NCBI RefSeq assembly: GCF_010682105.1
Contig: NZ_JAAGWH010000039.1
Location: 1-64,000 of the forward strand
DNA length: 64,000 nt
Origin: Modestobacter muralis
GTDB lineage: Bacteria; Actinomycetota; Actinomycetes; Mycobacteriales; Geodermatophilaceae
Direction: 5' to 3'
In this document: positions 50,686-60,229 of the stretch, one piece after another
Layout of the letters: every line of letters starts with the position of its first letter
Position numbering within the stretch: the stretch's first letter is position 1
Position numbers and translations under genes: made by a program
Notes under the pieces: model-generated
The model's database searches: none
What the model was told of the DNA's origin: nothing
What the model saw: only the letters and a program-made list of their open reading frames with translations

Positions 50686-52881
50686 TCAGGCCGTCCGCGC
50701 CGTCTCGGCGAGGACCGCGTCGAAAGTCGCGATGTCGAGCCGCGGGTCGGGGGAGGCCTGGTCGAGGTCGAGGGCGGCCAGCTTCGCGTTCTGCACCAGG
50801 AAGGCGAGGTCGGCGCCGGTCAGACCCGTCGTCCGCGGGACCAGGTGGGCGATGACCTCGTCGAGGGTCAGCCCGTCCCCGAGCGCCGCGCCGGCCAGGT
50901 GGATGCGCAGGATCTCCGACCGGCCCGCCTCCTCGGGCGGGCCGACGTGCAGGTGGACGCCGAACCTGCCGGGACGGAGCGCGGCCGGGTCCACCATGGA
51001 CATGCGGTTGGTGGCCCCGATGACGATCACCTGGCTGCGAGACTCCATCCCGTCGAGCTCGGCGAGCAGCTGGTTCACGACCCGCTGCGGCGCCCGGGTG
51101 CCCTCGTGCTCCAGATCGCTGCGCTGGGGGACGACCGCGTCCAGCTGGTCGAAGAAGACGATGCAGGGGGCCGCGCGCCGGGCGACGTCGAAGATGTGGC
51201 GGACGCTCTCCTCGGACTCACCGAGCCACTGGGAGAACAGCTCCGGGCCCTGGATGGGTAGGAAGTTGACACCGGACTCGCGGGCGATGGCCTGTGCCAG
51301 CAGCGTCTTGCCCGTCCCCGGCGGTCCGTACAGCAGGACGCCGAGGTTGCTGGACAGCCCGATCCGCTCGAACACCTCAGGATGCCGCAGCGGCTTCTCC
51401 ACCAGGTCCTGCAGGCGGCTCTTGACGTGCTCGAGCCCGCCGATGTCGGCCCACGTCACCCTGGGGTAGGTGATGAGCGACTCGCGCATCGCCGCCGGCT
51501 GCACCGTGCGCAGCGCCGACTCGAAGTCGGCCCCGGTGACCACGAGGTCCTCCGCCGCCGGGTAGGACGCCATGGACGGTGCGTCCACGAACCGCGTCGA
51601 GGCCCGCCGCAGCGCGTTCAGGCCCGCCTCACGGCTGAGCTCCATGATGTCGGCCCCGACGAAGCCGTACGCACGGTCGGCGATCGCCGGCAGCGCCGCC
51701 AGCGCGTCCTCGGCCAGCGGCATCTCACGGGTCTGCACGCGCAGGATCTGCTCGCGCGCCTCCACCCCCGGGGTGGGGAAGTGGATCTCCCGGTCGAATC
51801 GCCCGGCCCGGCGCAGAGCCGGGTCGATCGCCTCCACCCGGTTCGTCGTGCCGATGACCAGGACCCCCTCCGCCCGCCTGAGCCCGTCGAGGAGGGCCAG
51901 CAGCTGGGTGACCGTCCGTGCCTCGGTCGTGCTGGTGGCCATGCGCCGGGCCGGGGCGATGGCGTCCAGCTCGTCGATGAAGATGATCGACGGCGGGTTG
52001 AGGCTGGCCTCGGCGAAGACCTTGCGGAGGTTCGCCTCCGTCTCACCGGAGAAGGTGCCGACGACCTCGGGGCCGTTGATGTAGAAGAGCTCGGCGTTGA
52101 TCTCGTTGGCCACGCTGCGGGCGAGCAGGGTCTTCCCCGTGCCCGGGGCGCCGTGGAAGATCACGCCCCGCGGAGGATTGATGCCCAGCTGGCGGTACAC
52201 CTGCGGGAAGATCAGCGGCAGCTCAACGAACTCCCGTACCTCGCGGATCTGCGGGGTCAGGCCGCCGACGTCCTCGAAGGTCGTGTCGAGCACCGTCTCC
52301 GAGACCTTGTCGTGGTCGTGCTCGTGGTCGCCGGGCCCGTGGTGGTGGTCGTCCTGGACCAGCCAGATCGTCGTCTCGCCGGTCACGACGCCCTCGTGCC
52401 CACCCGCGCCGTCCTCGGCGGGCGCGACGAAGTGCACCTCGTAGGTCACCCCGGCGAGACCGTCGGGGAGGCGGACGTACAGCAGCATCCCCGGCCGGAC
52501 GGCGACGCGCTGCTCGGCCAGGACGCGCCGTAGCGTCGGCACCAGCTGCGGATCGAAGCGCTGGCTCATGTCCAGCCCGGGCACCAGGGCGACCTCCCGG
52601 GCGGGCGCCGGTTCCACCCGCTCCAGGGTCACCTGCTCGTGCGGATAGGCCTTGAGGGCCTGCCGGGTGAACCGGTCGACGCGCACGGCACCGGCTCGCG
52701 GCTCGTCCACCGGGCCCGCGACCCGGCACAGCGCGCTGCGCCCGCGCTCCGTGGAGATCCGCACGACATCTCCTTCGCCTGCTCCGACCGCCGCTCGGAC
52801 GTCGGGGGCCAGGACGACCGTGCACAGGTGGGCGACCCGGTAGTCGATCGGGCGGGAATCGACGACGGCAGGCGATGGCAT
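50686..52881 (-). CDS. two-ring AAA ATPase of the CDC48/p97 family
   Basis: 731-aa protein with an N-terminal substrate domain (~1-190), then D1 and D2 ATPase modules. D1 has Walker A GAPGTGKT (~244-251) and Walker B IIFIDE (Glu304). D2 has GPPGTGKT, but its Walker B reads IVFFDQ: Gln579 replaces the catalytic glutamate (codon at 51145-51147). A histidine-rich linker (DDHHHGPGDHEHDHDK, ~177-192) precedes D1. Such ATPases unfold proteins. D1 should hydrolyse ATP, while D2 would bind but scarcely turn over. ATG at 52881 follows GGAG; the longer open frame to 53391 is read-through. No neighbour links it to the catabolic genes. Confidence 0.92.
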   Translation of the reverse strand: MPSPAVVDSRPIDYRVAHLCTVVLAPDVRAAVGAGEGDVVRISTERGRSALCRVAGPVDEPRAGAVRVDRFTRQALKAYPHEQVTLERVEPAPAREVALVPGLDMSQRFDPQLVPTLRRVLAEQRVAVRPGMLLYVRLPDGLAGVTYEVHFVAPAEDGAGGHEGVVTGETTIWLVQDDHHHGPGDHEHDHDKVSETVLDTTFEDVGGLTPQIREVREFVELPLIFPQVYRQLGINPPRGVIFHGAPGTGKTLLARSVANEINAELFYINGPEVVGTFSGETEANLRKVFAEASLNPPSIIFIDELDAIAPARRMATSTTEARTVTQLLALLDGLRRAEGVLVIGTTNRVEAIDPALRRAGRFDREIHFPTPGVEAREQILRVQTREMPLAEDALAALPAIADRAYGFVGADIMELSREAGLNALRRASTRFVDAPSMASYPAAEDLVVTGADFESALRTVQPAAMRESLITYPRVTWADIGGLEHVKSRLQDLVEKPLRHPEVFERIGLSSNLGVLLYGPPGTGKTLLAQAIARESGVNFLPIQGPELFSQWLGESEESVRHIFDVARRAAPCIVFFDQLDAVVPQRSDLEHEGTRAPQRVVNQLLAELDGMESRSQVIVIGATNRMSMVDPAALRPGRFGVHLHVGPPEEAGRSEILRIHLAGAALGDGLTLDEVIAHLVPRTTGLTGADLAFLVQNAKLAALDLDQASPDPRLDIATFDAVLAETARTA

Positions 52882-53067
52882 GAGACTCCGTTCGACGGGG
52901 GGTCTGCCGCCGATGGTTGTCCTACGGGTCCGCCGGTGGCCAGGCCATTCTGCCGAGTAGCCGAATGCTCGGCGTGCCCCCGGGGTCCGTATCGCGGCGT
53001 TCGTCCCGTTGTGGGTTCTCGCCCCGGGTCTGATGGAGGCTCTCGATCCGCTGAGGACGAGAGTCAT

Positions 53068-53778
53068 GGCGGCACCGGGAAGTACCCCGACGAGCTCCGG
53101 GAGCGAGCGGTCCGGCTGGTGCCCGACGCACGACGGGATCCAGCGACCGCACCGGGGCGTGCGGCGGATCGGTGACCAACGGGGGATCAACCCCGAGACG
53201 CTGCCCAACTGGATGGCCCATCCAGGGATCGACGAAGGCCACCGGCCCGGCACCGCCACCGATGACGCGACGCGGTTGGCGGAGCTGGAGCGGAAGAACC
53301 GGGAGCCCTGCCGGGCCAGTGCGATCTTGAAGTGCATCGGATCTCTTCGCGGCGGAGCTCCACCGCCCACAGCGGTGATCGTCGAGTCCATCGACGTCCA
53401 CCGGGATGAGCACGGGGTCCAGCCGATCGGCGCGCAGCTGGAGATCGCGCCGGGCCTGCTACGCCATGAAGACTCGCGAGCCGTCAGCGCGGTCGGTGAC
53501 CGATGCGGCGGCCACGGCGGTGATCGAGCGGGTGCATGCGGAGAACTTCGGCATCTACGGCGCCCGCACGGTGCACACGCATCTGCGCCGGCAGGGCCAC
53601 GCCGTGGGCCGGTGCACGGTCGAGCGGCTGATGCGCAGCGTCGGGCTACGCGGCATCACCTGGGCGAGGGGCCCGTGGGCCACGATCCCCGGAACCGTCC
53701 GGACACCCGCCCGGACCTGGTCGAACGGGCGTTCACCGCGACCGGCCCGGACCAACTGTGGGTCGCCGGCATCACCTC
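53068..53778 (+). pseudogene. IS3-family transposase remnant (orfA and orfB)
   Basis: Plus-strand pieces in shifting frames: KYPDELRERAVRL, IGDQRGINPETL, IDEGHRPGTATDDATRLAELER (OrfA, 53068-53350), then DEHGVQPIGAQLEIAP, HAENFGIYGARTVHTHLRR, RLMRSVGLRGI and GPDQLWVAGIT (OrfB). At least four frameshifts separate them, and the DDE domain is cut off at ~53778, directly at the stop of the LysR gene. No inverted ends are clear. Confidence 0.75.
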
Positions 53779-54698
53779 TGCTCGCAGAGGTCGGCGTCCG
53801 GTGGGCGGCCCTCGGCGAGCAGGTCGAGCAGCCTCCGGGCCGGTGCGGTCAGCGGTCGCCCGCGGCGCCAGATCGCCCGCAAGGGCCGGCGCAGGTCGAC
53901 CCCGGACAGGGGGACCTCGACCAGGGAGCCCCTGGCCAGTTCCGCCTCAACGGCCAGGGCAGAGAGCACGGCCGGCGCGAGGCCGGACAGCACGGCGCCC
54001 TTGACCGCCGTGGTGGAGGAGGCTTCCAGCGCCGCCGGTGCCAGCGGCCCCGCCGTCTCGAGCACCAGCGCCAGTGTCTCCCGGGTGCCCGAGCCGCTCT
54101 CCCGCATCACCAGGCTGGTCCGCGCCAGCTCTGCGGGTGACAGCGGCTCGTCCAGCCGGCTCCAGGGATGGTCCGGAGGAACGACCAGCGCCAGCCGGTC
54201 GGACGCCACGGTCCGCCAGGACAGCTCGCCGGGGAGAGCGCCGAGGGTCTCGACGAAGCCGAGGTCCGCCTCGTCGCGGCGGACCGCCTGCACGGTCGCC
54301 GCGGAGTTGCCCATCGCGAGGCCGATACCGAGGGCGGGGTAGCTGCGGCGCAGCTCCACCAGCCACCGCGGCAGGAGGAACTCAGCCGTCGTCAGACTGG
54401 CGGCCAACCGCAGGGGCGCGGAGTTCCCCTGTCGGAGTGCCTCGGCGCCGGAGGTCAGGCGGTCGCGCGCGATCAGCACCGATCGTGCCCATTCCACGAC
54501 GAGGGCACCGTGGGCGGTCAGCTCCGAACCGGTTCGGTGCCGGTCCAGCAGGGCCAGGCCCAGTGCCGACTCCAGCGCCCGCAGGCGTTGGCTCGCGGCC
54601 GGTTGGCTGATGCCCAGGTGCCGTGCAGCCAATCCGAGGCTGCCGGTCTCGGCGACCGCGACCAGCAGTTCCAGCTCACCCAGGGTGGCGCCTGTCAT
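53772..54698 (-). CDS. LysR-family transcriptional regulator
   Basis: 308-aa LysR protein with N-terminal helix-turn-helix (LELLVAVAETGSLGLAARHLGISQPAASQRLRALE, quoted in part) and a C-terminal effector domain with RESGSGTRETLALVLE. ATG at 54698 has no strong ribosome site; the frame to 54896 is read-through. A degraded YeiH-family relic is divergent from it at 54772-54997. LysR next to YeiH is a known pairing (YeiE-type), so this was probably its regulator and may now have no nearby target. Confidence 0.87.
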   Translation of the reverse strand: MTGATLGELELLVAVAETGSLGLAARHLGISQPAASQRLRALESALGLALLDRHRTGSELTAHGALVVEWARSVLIARDRLTSGAEALRQGNSAPLRLAASLTTAEFLLPRWLVELRRSYPALGIGLAMGNSAATVQAVRRDEADLGFVETLGALPGELSWRTVASDRLALVVPPDHPWSRLDEPLSPAELARTSLVMRESGSGTRETLALVLETAGPLAPAALEASSTTAVKGAVLSGLAPAVLSALAVEAELARGSLVEVPLSGVDLRRPLRAIWRRGRPLTAPARRLLDLLAEGRPPDADLCEQR

Positions 54699-54771
54699 GA
54701 CCACGGCCTGTAGGTCAGTCGCTGAGGCTGGGTGGACGGGCGATCCGGCCACTCGTCGCAGACTGCCTGCG

Positions 54772-54997
54772 TGACCGAACGCCCCGTTGCCGACAACGGC
54801 GGGCGCTCGTCGGTGGGTCCGCTCCTGCCCGGCCTGGCCGTGGTCGCCCGGGCCCGCATCGTCGCCATGTCGATCACGACCCTCTGCTCGCGGCAAGTAC
54901 CCAGCGTCGGCTCCTACGGTTCAGCATCGTGCTCCTCGGGCTGCAGCTGGCGGTCGGGGACATCATCGATCTGGTGACTCGGGGCTCGAAACCGTAA
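54772..54997 (+). pseudogene. second YeiH-family relic
   Basis: Two frames: LLPGLAVVARARIVAM with SITTLC (from GTG 54772), then [17 protein letters not shown] with a stop at 54995-54997. The segment [13 protein letters not shown] is identical to the relic at 43150-43838. A large internal deletion has removed the rest. It lies divergent from the LysR gene. Confidence 0.55.
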
Positions 54998-55264
54998 TGA
55001 TCACCGTGGTGTCCACCCTGGGCGGCAGCTTCCCCCGGGGCCGGGTGCTAAAGGCTGGCGGAAGCTCTCGTTCGCTCTCGGCACCGGCGTGCGTTCGCCG
55101 TCCTGCTCGGGATCGGCCGGCGCGCGTCGCTGCTGGGGGCCGGACGGACGCTGCCGGCCGGAGTGCGAGCCCCGGCTCCCCGGGTGGGGCCGGGGCTCGT
55201 GCGCGTGTGCGACGGCATGGATTTCCGGGGTTGGGCGCGTCGCGCAACTCCCGTCCGGGGTCGC
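54998..55264. other. short gene-free gap
   Basis: About 270 bases between the YeiH relic and the MFS gene end, with no gene, operator or clean hairpin. Confidence 0.4.
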
Positions 55265-56596
55265 TCAGGTGGGTGTCGCGCGCTCCGCGGGATCGACGAC
55301 CGGCGTGGGCCGCGCCGCGCTCCCGGCCCGGCGGCGCAGCCGGCGGAGCGTGGGTAGCAGAGCGACGGCCGCGACAGCAGGGGCCAGGCCGCTGAGCAAC
55401 AGCCCGGCGCGTGCGCCGAACTCCTCGCAGACCCAGCCGAGCAGCGGCGCACCGATCGGCGTGCTGCCCAGGAACACCGTCGCGTGCAGGGCGATGACCC
55501 GCCCCTGCATCGAGGCGTCGACGCTCAGCTGCAGGAGCACCCGAGCGAGGGTGTTGAAGCTGATGTTGGTGATCCCGAGCCCCACCAGCAGCGCGAGCGC
55601 GGCGAGGAGCCCCGGCGCACCGGCCAGGAGCATGCTGACGAGGGAGAACGCGCTCGCCCACAGCAGGAGTGACCAGGAGCTGATCCTCTCCCGGCCGGCA
55701 ATGGCGAGGGCGCCGATCACCGCTCCGGCGCCCATCGCCGACGTGAGCCATCCGTACGTCGCCGCGCCGCCGTCGAGGACGTCCCGGGCGAAGAGCGGCA
55801 GGACGACCCGGAAGTTCTGGCCGAAGAGCGCGACGACGGCCACCAGCAGCATGCACGCCCGCAGGTCGGGCCGGTCCCACACGTAGCGCAGGCTCTCCCT
55901 CGCCTGGCCCGGCCGACGGGGAACGGGCTTCGCGCGGTGGAGGAGGGAGGCGTCGATGCGCCAAAGGCTGGCCAGCACTCCGATGAAAGAGGCGGCATTG
56001 ACGGCGAAGGCCATCCCGCTGCCGGCCAAGGCGATCAGCAGTCCGGCCATGGCTGGACCCAGCAGTCGCCCCAGGTTGTGGATCGTGGAGTTGAGCGACT
56101 GTGCGTTGACGTAGTCCTCCGGCCCCACCATCTCGGTGATGAACGCCTGGCGCGCGGGCACGTCGAGGACGGTGACGAGGCCCAGGCCCAGGGCCAGGGC
56201 GAAGACCATCCACAGCTCAACGGTGCCGGTGAGGGTGAGAGTGGCGAGGACGGTGGCCAGGACCGCGCTGACGGCCTGTGTCCACATGATCGTCCGGCGC
56301 CGGTCCAGTCGGTCGACGAGGACCCCGCCCCAGACGCCCAGGAACAGGGTGGGGAGCGCCTGCAGGGCGGTGGCAATCCCGACGGCGAAGGCGGAGTCGG
56401 ACAGTTCGAGCACCAGCCAGTCCTGCGCCACCCGCTGCATCCAGGTGCCGGTCACGCTGACGGCATGGCCGGTGAAGAAGGTGCGGTAGTTCGGCACCCG
56501 GAGGGATCGGAAGGCACGTTGGCGCCAGGGTGGCGGGCGCTCACCGATGGGCGTGCCCGGCCGCCGGAAGGACGGGAGCCATCGCATGCGGCGCAC
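55265..56596 (-). CDS. MFS transporter (EntS/macrolide-efflux type)
   Basis: 443-aa membrane protein with about twelve spans. FRSLRVPNYRTFFTGHAVSVTGTWMQRVAQDWLVL (quoted in part) opens the first span, and LVDRLDRRRTIMW is the loop 2-3 motif. This is the DHA3 branch used for export of siderophores or drugs. ATG at 56596 is the only good start. It is followed by no obvious partner genes. Confidence 0.87.
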   Translation of the reverse strand: MRRMRWLPSFRRPGTPIGERPPPWRQRAFRSLRVPNYRTFFTGHAVSVTGTWMQRVAQDWLVLELSDSAFAVGIATALQALPTLFLGVWGGVLVDRLDRRRTIMWTQAVSAVLATVLATLTLTGTVELWMVFALALGLGLVTVLDVPARQAFITEMVGPEDYVNAQSLNSTIHNLGRLLGPAMAGLLIALAGSGMAFAVNAASFIGVLASLWRIDASLLHRAKPVPRRPGQARESLRYVWDRPDLRACMLLVAVVALFGQNFRVVLPLFARDVLDGGAATYGWLTSAMGAGAVIGALAIAGRERISSWSLLLWASAFSLVSMLLAGAPGLLAALALLVGLGITNISFNTLARVLLQLSVDASMQGRVIALHATVFLGSTPIGAPLLGWVCEEFGARAGLLLSGLAPAVAAVALLPTLRRLRRRAGSAARPTPVVDPAERATPT

Positions 56597-56719
56597 CCCC
56601 CTTCGACCGCCGGTCCGGAGGTATTACCTTAAAGCCAACGCGATGACGGCCACACGGCTACTCCATCTGAACGAGAACCCACAGTGCCTGACTCGCAGCT
56701 GTCGCCGTCGTCGCTCTGG

Positions 56720-57030
56720 GGGCATGGGCGCCCCGGTCGTGCGGTATCTGCTCGACGCGGGGATCGGCGTGCGGGTCCACGACTTCGATGACGCCAGACT
56801 TCGATGACGCCACGATGAACGCGCGGTAGCCAGGGGGCCCGGTCGATCCCCTCGCTGCCGGGCGTTGCCCGACGCGCGGATCTGCTGGTTGTCGTCGTCC
56901 CTATCGACCAGGACGTGGAGTCTCTGCCCCGGGCTCGCCGGCCTGCTCGCCGGCTGCGAGGAGGAGGCGGTGGTGCTGCTCTACGGCTCCTGGCTCAACC
57001 GGAAGGTTGCCGAACTCGGGCCCGAGCTGG
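56720..57030 (+). pseudogene. 3-hydroxyisobutyrate dehydrogenase-type relic
   Basis: Plus-strand pieces GGMGAPVVRYLLDAGIGVRVHDFDDARL, then DLLVVVVPIDQDVESL, then LLAGCEEEAVVLLYGSWL in different frames trace the N-terminal half of a 6-phosphogluconate/3-hydroxyisobutyrate dehydrogenase-like protein. One break is explained exactly: GACTTCGATGACGCCA occurs twice in tandem at 56781-56812, and a 16-base duplication shifts the frame. The C-terminal half is gone. Confidence 0.6.
56781..56812 (+). repeat. 16-bp perfect tandem duplication
   Basis: Two adjoining copies of GACTTCGATGACGCCA (56781-56796 and 56797-56812) within the dehydrogenase relic. The unit is not a multiple of three and disrupts the frame. 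Confidence 0.9.
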
Positions 57031-57284
57031 GCGCAGCTCGCGCTCTCCTGCTCCGTCTTTCCCGGTTCGGTTGGCGCACATGCCGTGCGCCGCGCCGGGA
57101 CATCACCGTCCCCGCCGTTCGGCGGATGTAGAACGGCGGGGCACCCGATGCGCCGTCCGGTCGGTGCGTATCCGGCGAGGTCGCCTCACAGTCAGTGGAG
57201 CGGGCTGTCCAGCGCGCGCTGGCGGGAGGCCTCGATCTCGGCCTCGATCTCGGCCTCGGCCCGGCCGACCCCCTGGCACCGCCG

Positions 57285-57676
57285 CCGCCGAAGCCGGCCA
57301 CCGAGTCCGCTACGTCACCACCGCCGCCCTGGTCAACGAGCTCGTCGAGGCCGCCGATGACAAGCAGCTCTCCCGCGTCGTCGGCCGCTACGCCCGCATC
57401 GACCTCCTCTGCCTCGACGAAATCGGCTACGTCCACCTCGACCCCCGCGGCGCCGAGCTGCTCTTCCGGATCATCACCGAACGAGAGGAGAAGGCCTCCA
57501 TCGCCTGCGCCTTCAACGCCCCGTTCTCCGAGTGGAGCCAGACCTTCACCGACCCCCGGCTCGCGGCCGCGATCGTGGACCGGCTCACCTTCCGCGGCCA
57601 CGTCATCGCCACCGGCACCGACTCGTACCGGCTACGCGCCACCCGCGCCGCGAAGACGGGAGTCGCCACCAACTGA
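57285..57676 (+). pseudogene. istB: IS21-family IstB helper ATPase, 5'-truncated
   Basis: C-terminal ~130 residues of IstB: AAEAGHRVRYVTTAALVNEL, RYARIDLLCLDEIGYV (Walker B), ITEREEKAS and WSQTFTDPRLAAAIVDRLTF, ending ATRAAKTG. The Walker A part and the transposase IstA are absent. Upstream, GCCTCGATCTCG repeats in tandem at 57229-57258. It marks an old IS21 insertion. Confidence 0.8.
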
Positions 57677-58508
57677 CCCCACCGTCGTCGCACACCGGCA
57701 GCTCAGGCCGCCTGACCCAACCTGTCACCTATCCGTGCAGCAGTCCCCATCGACGCCCCTCGCCCTGTGCGGAGGGCGTTGCTGTCTGGCCCGCCGCAAG
57801 ACGACTTACAGCCGTGTAAGCAACGGACCTGACGCCCGTACGAGATCAGGCCCGGCCGCTTATGCCAAGCGCTGACAAGGACTTCTGGCGCATTTGCCAT
57901 AACATATCGGCCTGTCGCTGTCTACTCAACGCCAGATGTACTGGAGGGCCGCGTCGGGACTTGTCGCGCGGAGACCCAAGAGGGCGGCGGTCGTTGGCAC
58001 GTCAGCTGGTGAGTCGCTCGGACAAGACGTCAGCCACGCCGACCATCCAGGGCCAGCGTCCGTGGGTGGCAATCGCCTGGTCCAGGTCATCGCCTCGGCC
58101 GGGGAAGCTTTCGCGCAGGGTCTGCTGCAACTGGTGACCGTCAGTGGCGGGTGGATGGGCTGCGACCGCGTCGACGATGTCAGGGCGAATCAGCCGCAGC
58201 CGAACTGGCTGGCGCCTGCTTAGGCTCTTGATGACGTCAGCGGCCAAGATCGGGATTTGCACGAAATTCGCTATTTGCGTCCCCCGCGCCCCTCGGGTGG
58301 CCAGGTATGGGTAGGTGGACGCAGGCACTCTCTAGGCACCCAATAGGGTCGTTATTTACAATTGCTCCTTCGCCGGAGCAAAGATCAACAGACCGCTGAG
58401 CTGCGGTAATACGCTTCGACCAACGCGAGCAAACGGATCAAGATCAAATCGCAGGCTCCATAGCGATGCCGCCGATAGCGCACGCCCCTTCGGCCGCGGT
58501 CGCACGGG
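57677..58508. other. 830-base interval, partly AT-richer
   Basis: No confident gene. On the minus strand a coding-like stretch (LRLIRPDIVDAVAAHPPATDG and HQLQQTLRESFPGRGDD, stop near 58002) may be a gene relic. Bases ~58240-58450 are clearly less GC-rich than the rest of the window. Confidence 0.45.
58362..58381 (-). terminator. hairpin after the minus-strand zinc-ribbon/HTH operon
   Basis: TTGCTCC pairs with GGAGCAA across six bases, about 130 bases beyond the stop at 58509. On the minus strand it is followed by TTGTAAATAACG, T/A-rich by local standards. Confidence 0.5.
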
Positions 58509-59555
58509 CTATCGCGGGCCGGCTGCTGCGCGCTGTCGCGACACGGTGCGCTTGGTCGTAGCGAGCTGGCCTGCGATGTCCCGGAGCGACTGGCCGCGGT
58601 CGGTGAGGCGGTGGACGACCTGCGCCTGTTCAGCGGCGGTGAGGTCGGCGTACTGAATGCCGTCGCCGGCCATGGCGCGCTCGACGGCGATCTCGTCGAC
58701 GTCGTCCTTCAGGAGCTCGGTGGCGGCCGGTGGAGGTGGGACGTCGTTGTCGATGTCGTCCCAGACCAGCGGCGGCAGCCAACCGTGCGCGACGGCGTGA
58801 GCTCGGGCGGCGTCGGCAGTGGCGCGCTGCACGCCGTTGTCTCGTGGCGGCGGGGTGTTCGACAGCCGCTCGTACAGCGTGGCGACGTCCTGGGCGGTCC
58901 GGGCGGTGACCGACAAGCTGGTCAGGCTGCGACGGAGACTGCTCGGGCGGCGGACGAGCTCGGTGGCCAGCAGCTCGAGCGACCAGCCGATTGCGACGAG
59001 GGCCTGCAGTCGGCGCCGGGTCCCGGTGGCGTCGACGCAACTGCGCGGAGCGCGGGGGTCGTCGACGCTGATGTTCAGGATTCGAACGGCGGTGGAGGGG
59101 CGGGTCCGCCGGTGGGCGCTGTCTGGAGCGGCCAGTTCGCGTACGTGGCTGACGGACATGTCGGCGAGCGACGCGATGCGCTGGACGCCCATCCCGGCCG
59201 CGCGGAGCGCGACGAGGTGTTCCTGCGCCGGGCCGGCGTCGACGAGCGGCTGCCAGCGGCCGTACGCACGCTGTCGGTTGGCGGTGCGTGAGACGGCGGT
59301 GTTGGCGGCGGTGCAGTCACTGCAGCGGCAGCGGTCCTTGACGTAGGCGGACCGGGTGCCGTGGACGTGCTGACTCCGTGGGTGGATGCACGCGCGAGGC
59401 GCCCGCGTGCGGGCTCGGTCCGCGCGACGGGCGTCCCGCTCGACGGCCAGCCGGTGCTTGTCGCAGGAGTGTCGACGGTGGTGGGCATCGGCCAGTGGGA
59501 TGCTGGCGTAGTCGGCGGTGTAGCCGCAGCTCGAGCAGGTGCGGGTCGTCCTCAT
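58509..59555 (-). CDS. zinc-ribbon and helix-turn-helix protein of unknown function
   Basis: 348 residues. The first ~40 have a Cys/His-rich ribbon (TCSSCGYTA, HRRHSCDKH), and a second CSDC lies in DRCRCSDCTAANTAV. Several helix-turn-helix-like segments follow (GMGVQRIASLADMSVSHVREL; late QSLRDIAGQLATTKRTVSRQRAA). Such proteins occur on actinobacterial integrative elements, a recollection rather than a measured match. ATG at 59555 overlaps the preceding gene by four bases, making a two-gene operon. Confidence 0.65.
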   Translation of the reverse strand: MRTTRTCSSCGYTADYASIPLADAHHRRHSCDKHRLAVERDARRADRARTRAPRACIHPRSQHVHGTRSAYVKDRCRCSDCTAANTAVSRTANRQRAYGRWQPLVDAGPAQEHLVALRAAGMGVQRIASLADMSVSHVRELAAPDSAHRRTRPSTAVRILNISVDDPRAPRSCVDATGTRRRLQALVAIGWSLELLATELVRRPSSLRRSLTSLSVTARTAQDVATLYERLSNTPPPRDNGVQRATADAARAHAVAHGWLPPLVWDDIDNDVPPPPAATELLKDDVDEIAVERAMAGDGIQYADLTAAEQAQVVHRLTDRGQSLRDIAGQLATTKRTVSRQRAAAGPR

Positions 59556-59983
59556 CGCCGGCGTGGCTGCCCGATCGACCTGTTGCCTCGGCCCCGGCCT
59601 GGAACGCCGGCGCGGATCACCATGTCGTCGATCCAGTCGGTGCGGACCGTGCCGGCGTCCCCGATGTGCTCGTCGAAGGCCATCGCCGTGAACTGCCGGG
59701 AGATGATCGACCACTCCGTGTCGGACAGCGGCCGTTCGAGGTGGGCTTCGGCTGTGAGCCGGTCGACGTAGGCCACGCTTGTCTGGAGCAGGTCGGCCAG
59801 ATCGGTCAGCAGCCGGTACGTGTCTCCGCCGTAGGCGCTGACCAGCGCCGCGAGAGCCTGGCGCCGGCCGACCGGCCCACCCGGATCCTGGCGGCCGGTC
59901 GGGGTGGCACAGGGTCGTGGTGGCTCGGTCGACTCGAGGGCGGTTGCGTCGTCGGTGACCGGCTCCTCGCTGGGACGCGACAT
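59552..59983 (-). CDS. hypothetical protein upstream of the HTH protein
   Basis: 143 residues; GGAGGAGC is well placed before ATG at 59983. Residues ~45-110 are likely helical (RRQALAALVSAYGGDTYRLL, SVAYVDRLTAEAHLERPLSD) and the tail is basic. No known motif. Coupled to the zinc-ribbon/HTH gene by ATGA overlap. The frame to 60169 is read-through. Confidence 0.6.
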   Translation of the reverse strand: MSRPSEEPVTDDATALESTEPPRPCATPTGRQDPGGPVGRRQALAALVSAYGGDTYRLLTDLADLLQTSVAYVDRLTAEAHLERPLSDTEWSIISRQFTAMAFDEHIGDAGTVRTDWIDDMVIRAGVPGRGRGNRSIGQPRRR

Positions 59984-60229
59984 CGGTGCTCCTCCGGCAG
60001 CTGGTGCTCGCGTCGGGAGCAGGCGCCAGGGGACGTCGCGTTCTGACACCGGAGGCCTCGACCGTGGTCGGAGGCGCACGGAGCGAACAGCTGGCGCCGG
60101 CGGGAGGCCGATGTCCGTAGCGGGCGGCAGCCTGACCGACGCGCTCACTGAGCCTTCGGGGATCCCCATGCGGAACGGCAGAAGCTAAGGCGTCGGCGGC
60201 CGACAGCGACCGAGCGGCCGGTTCGGGCT

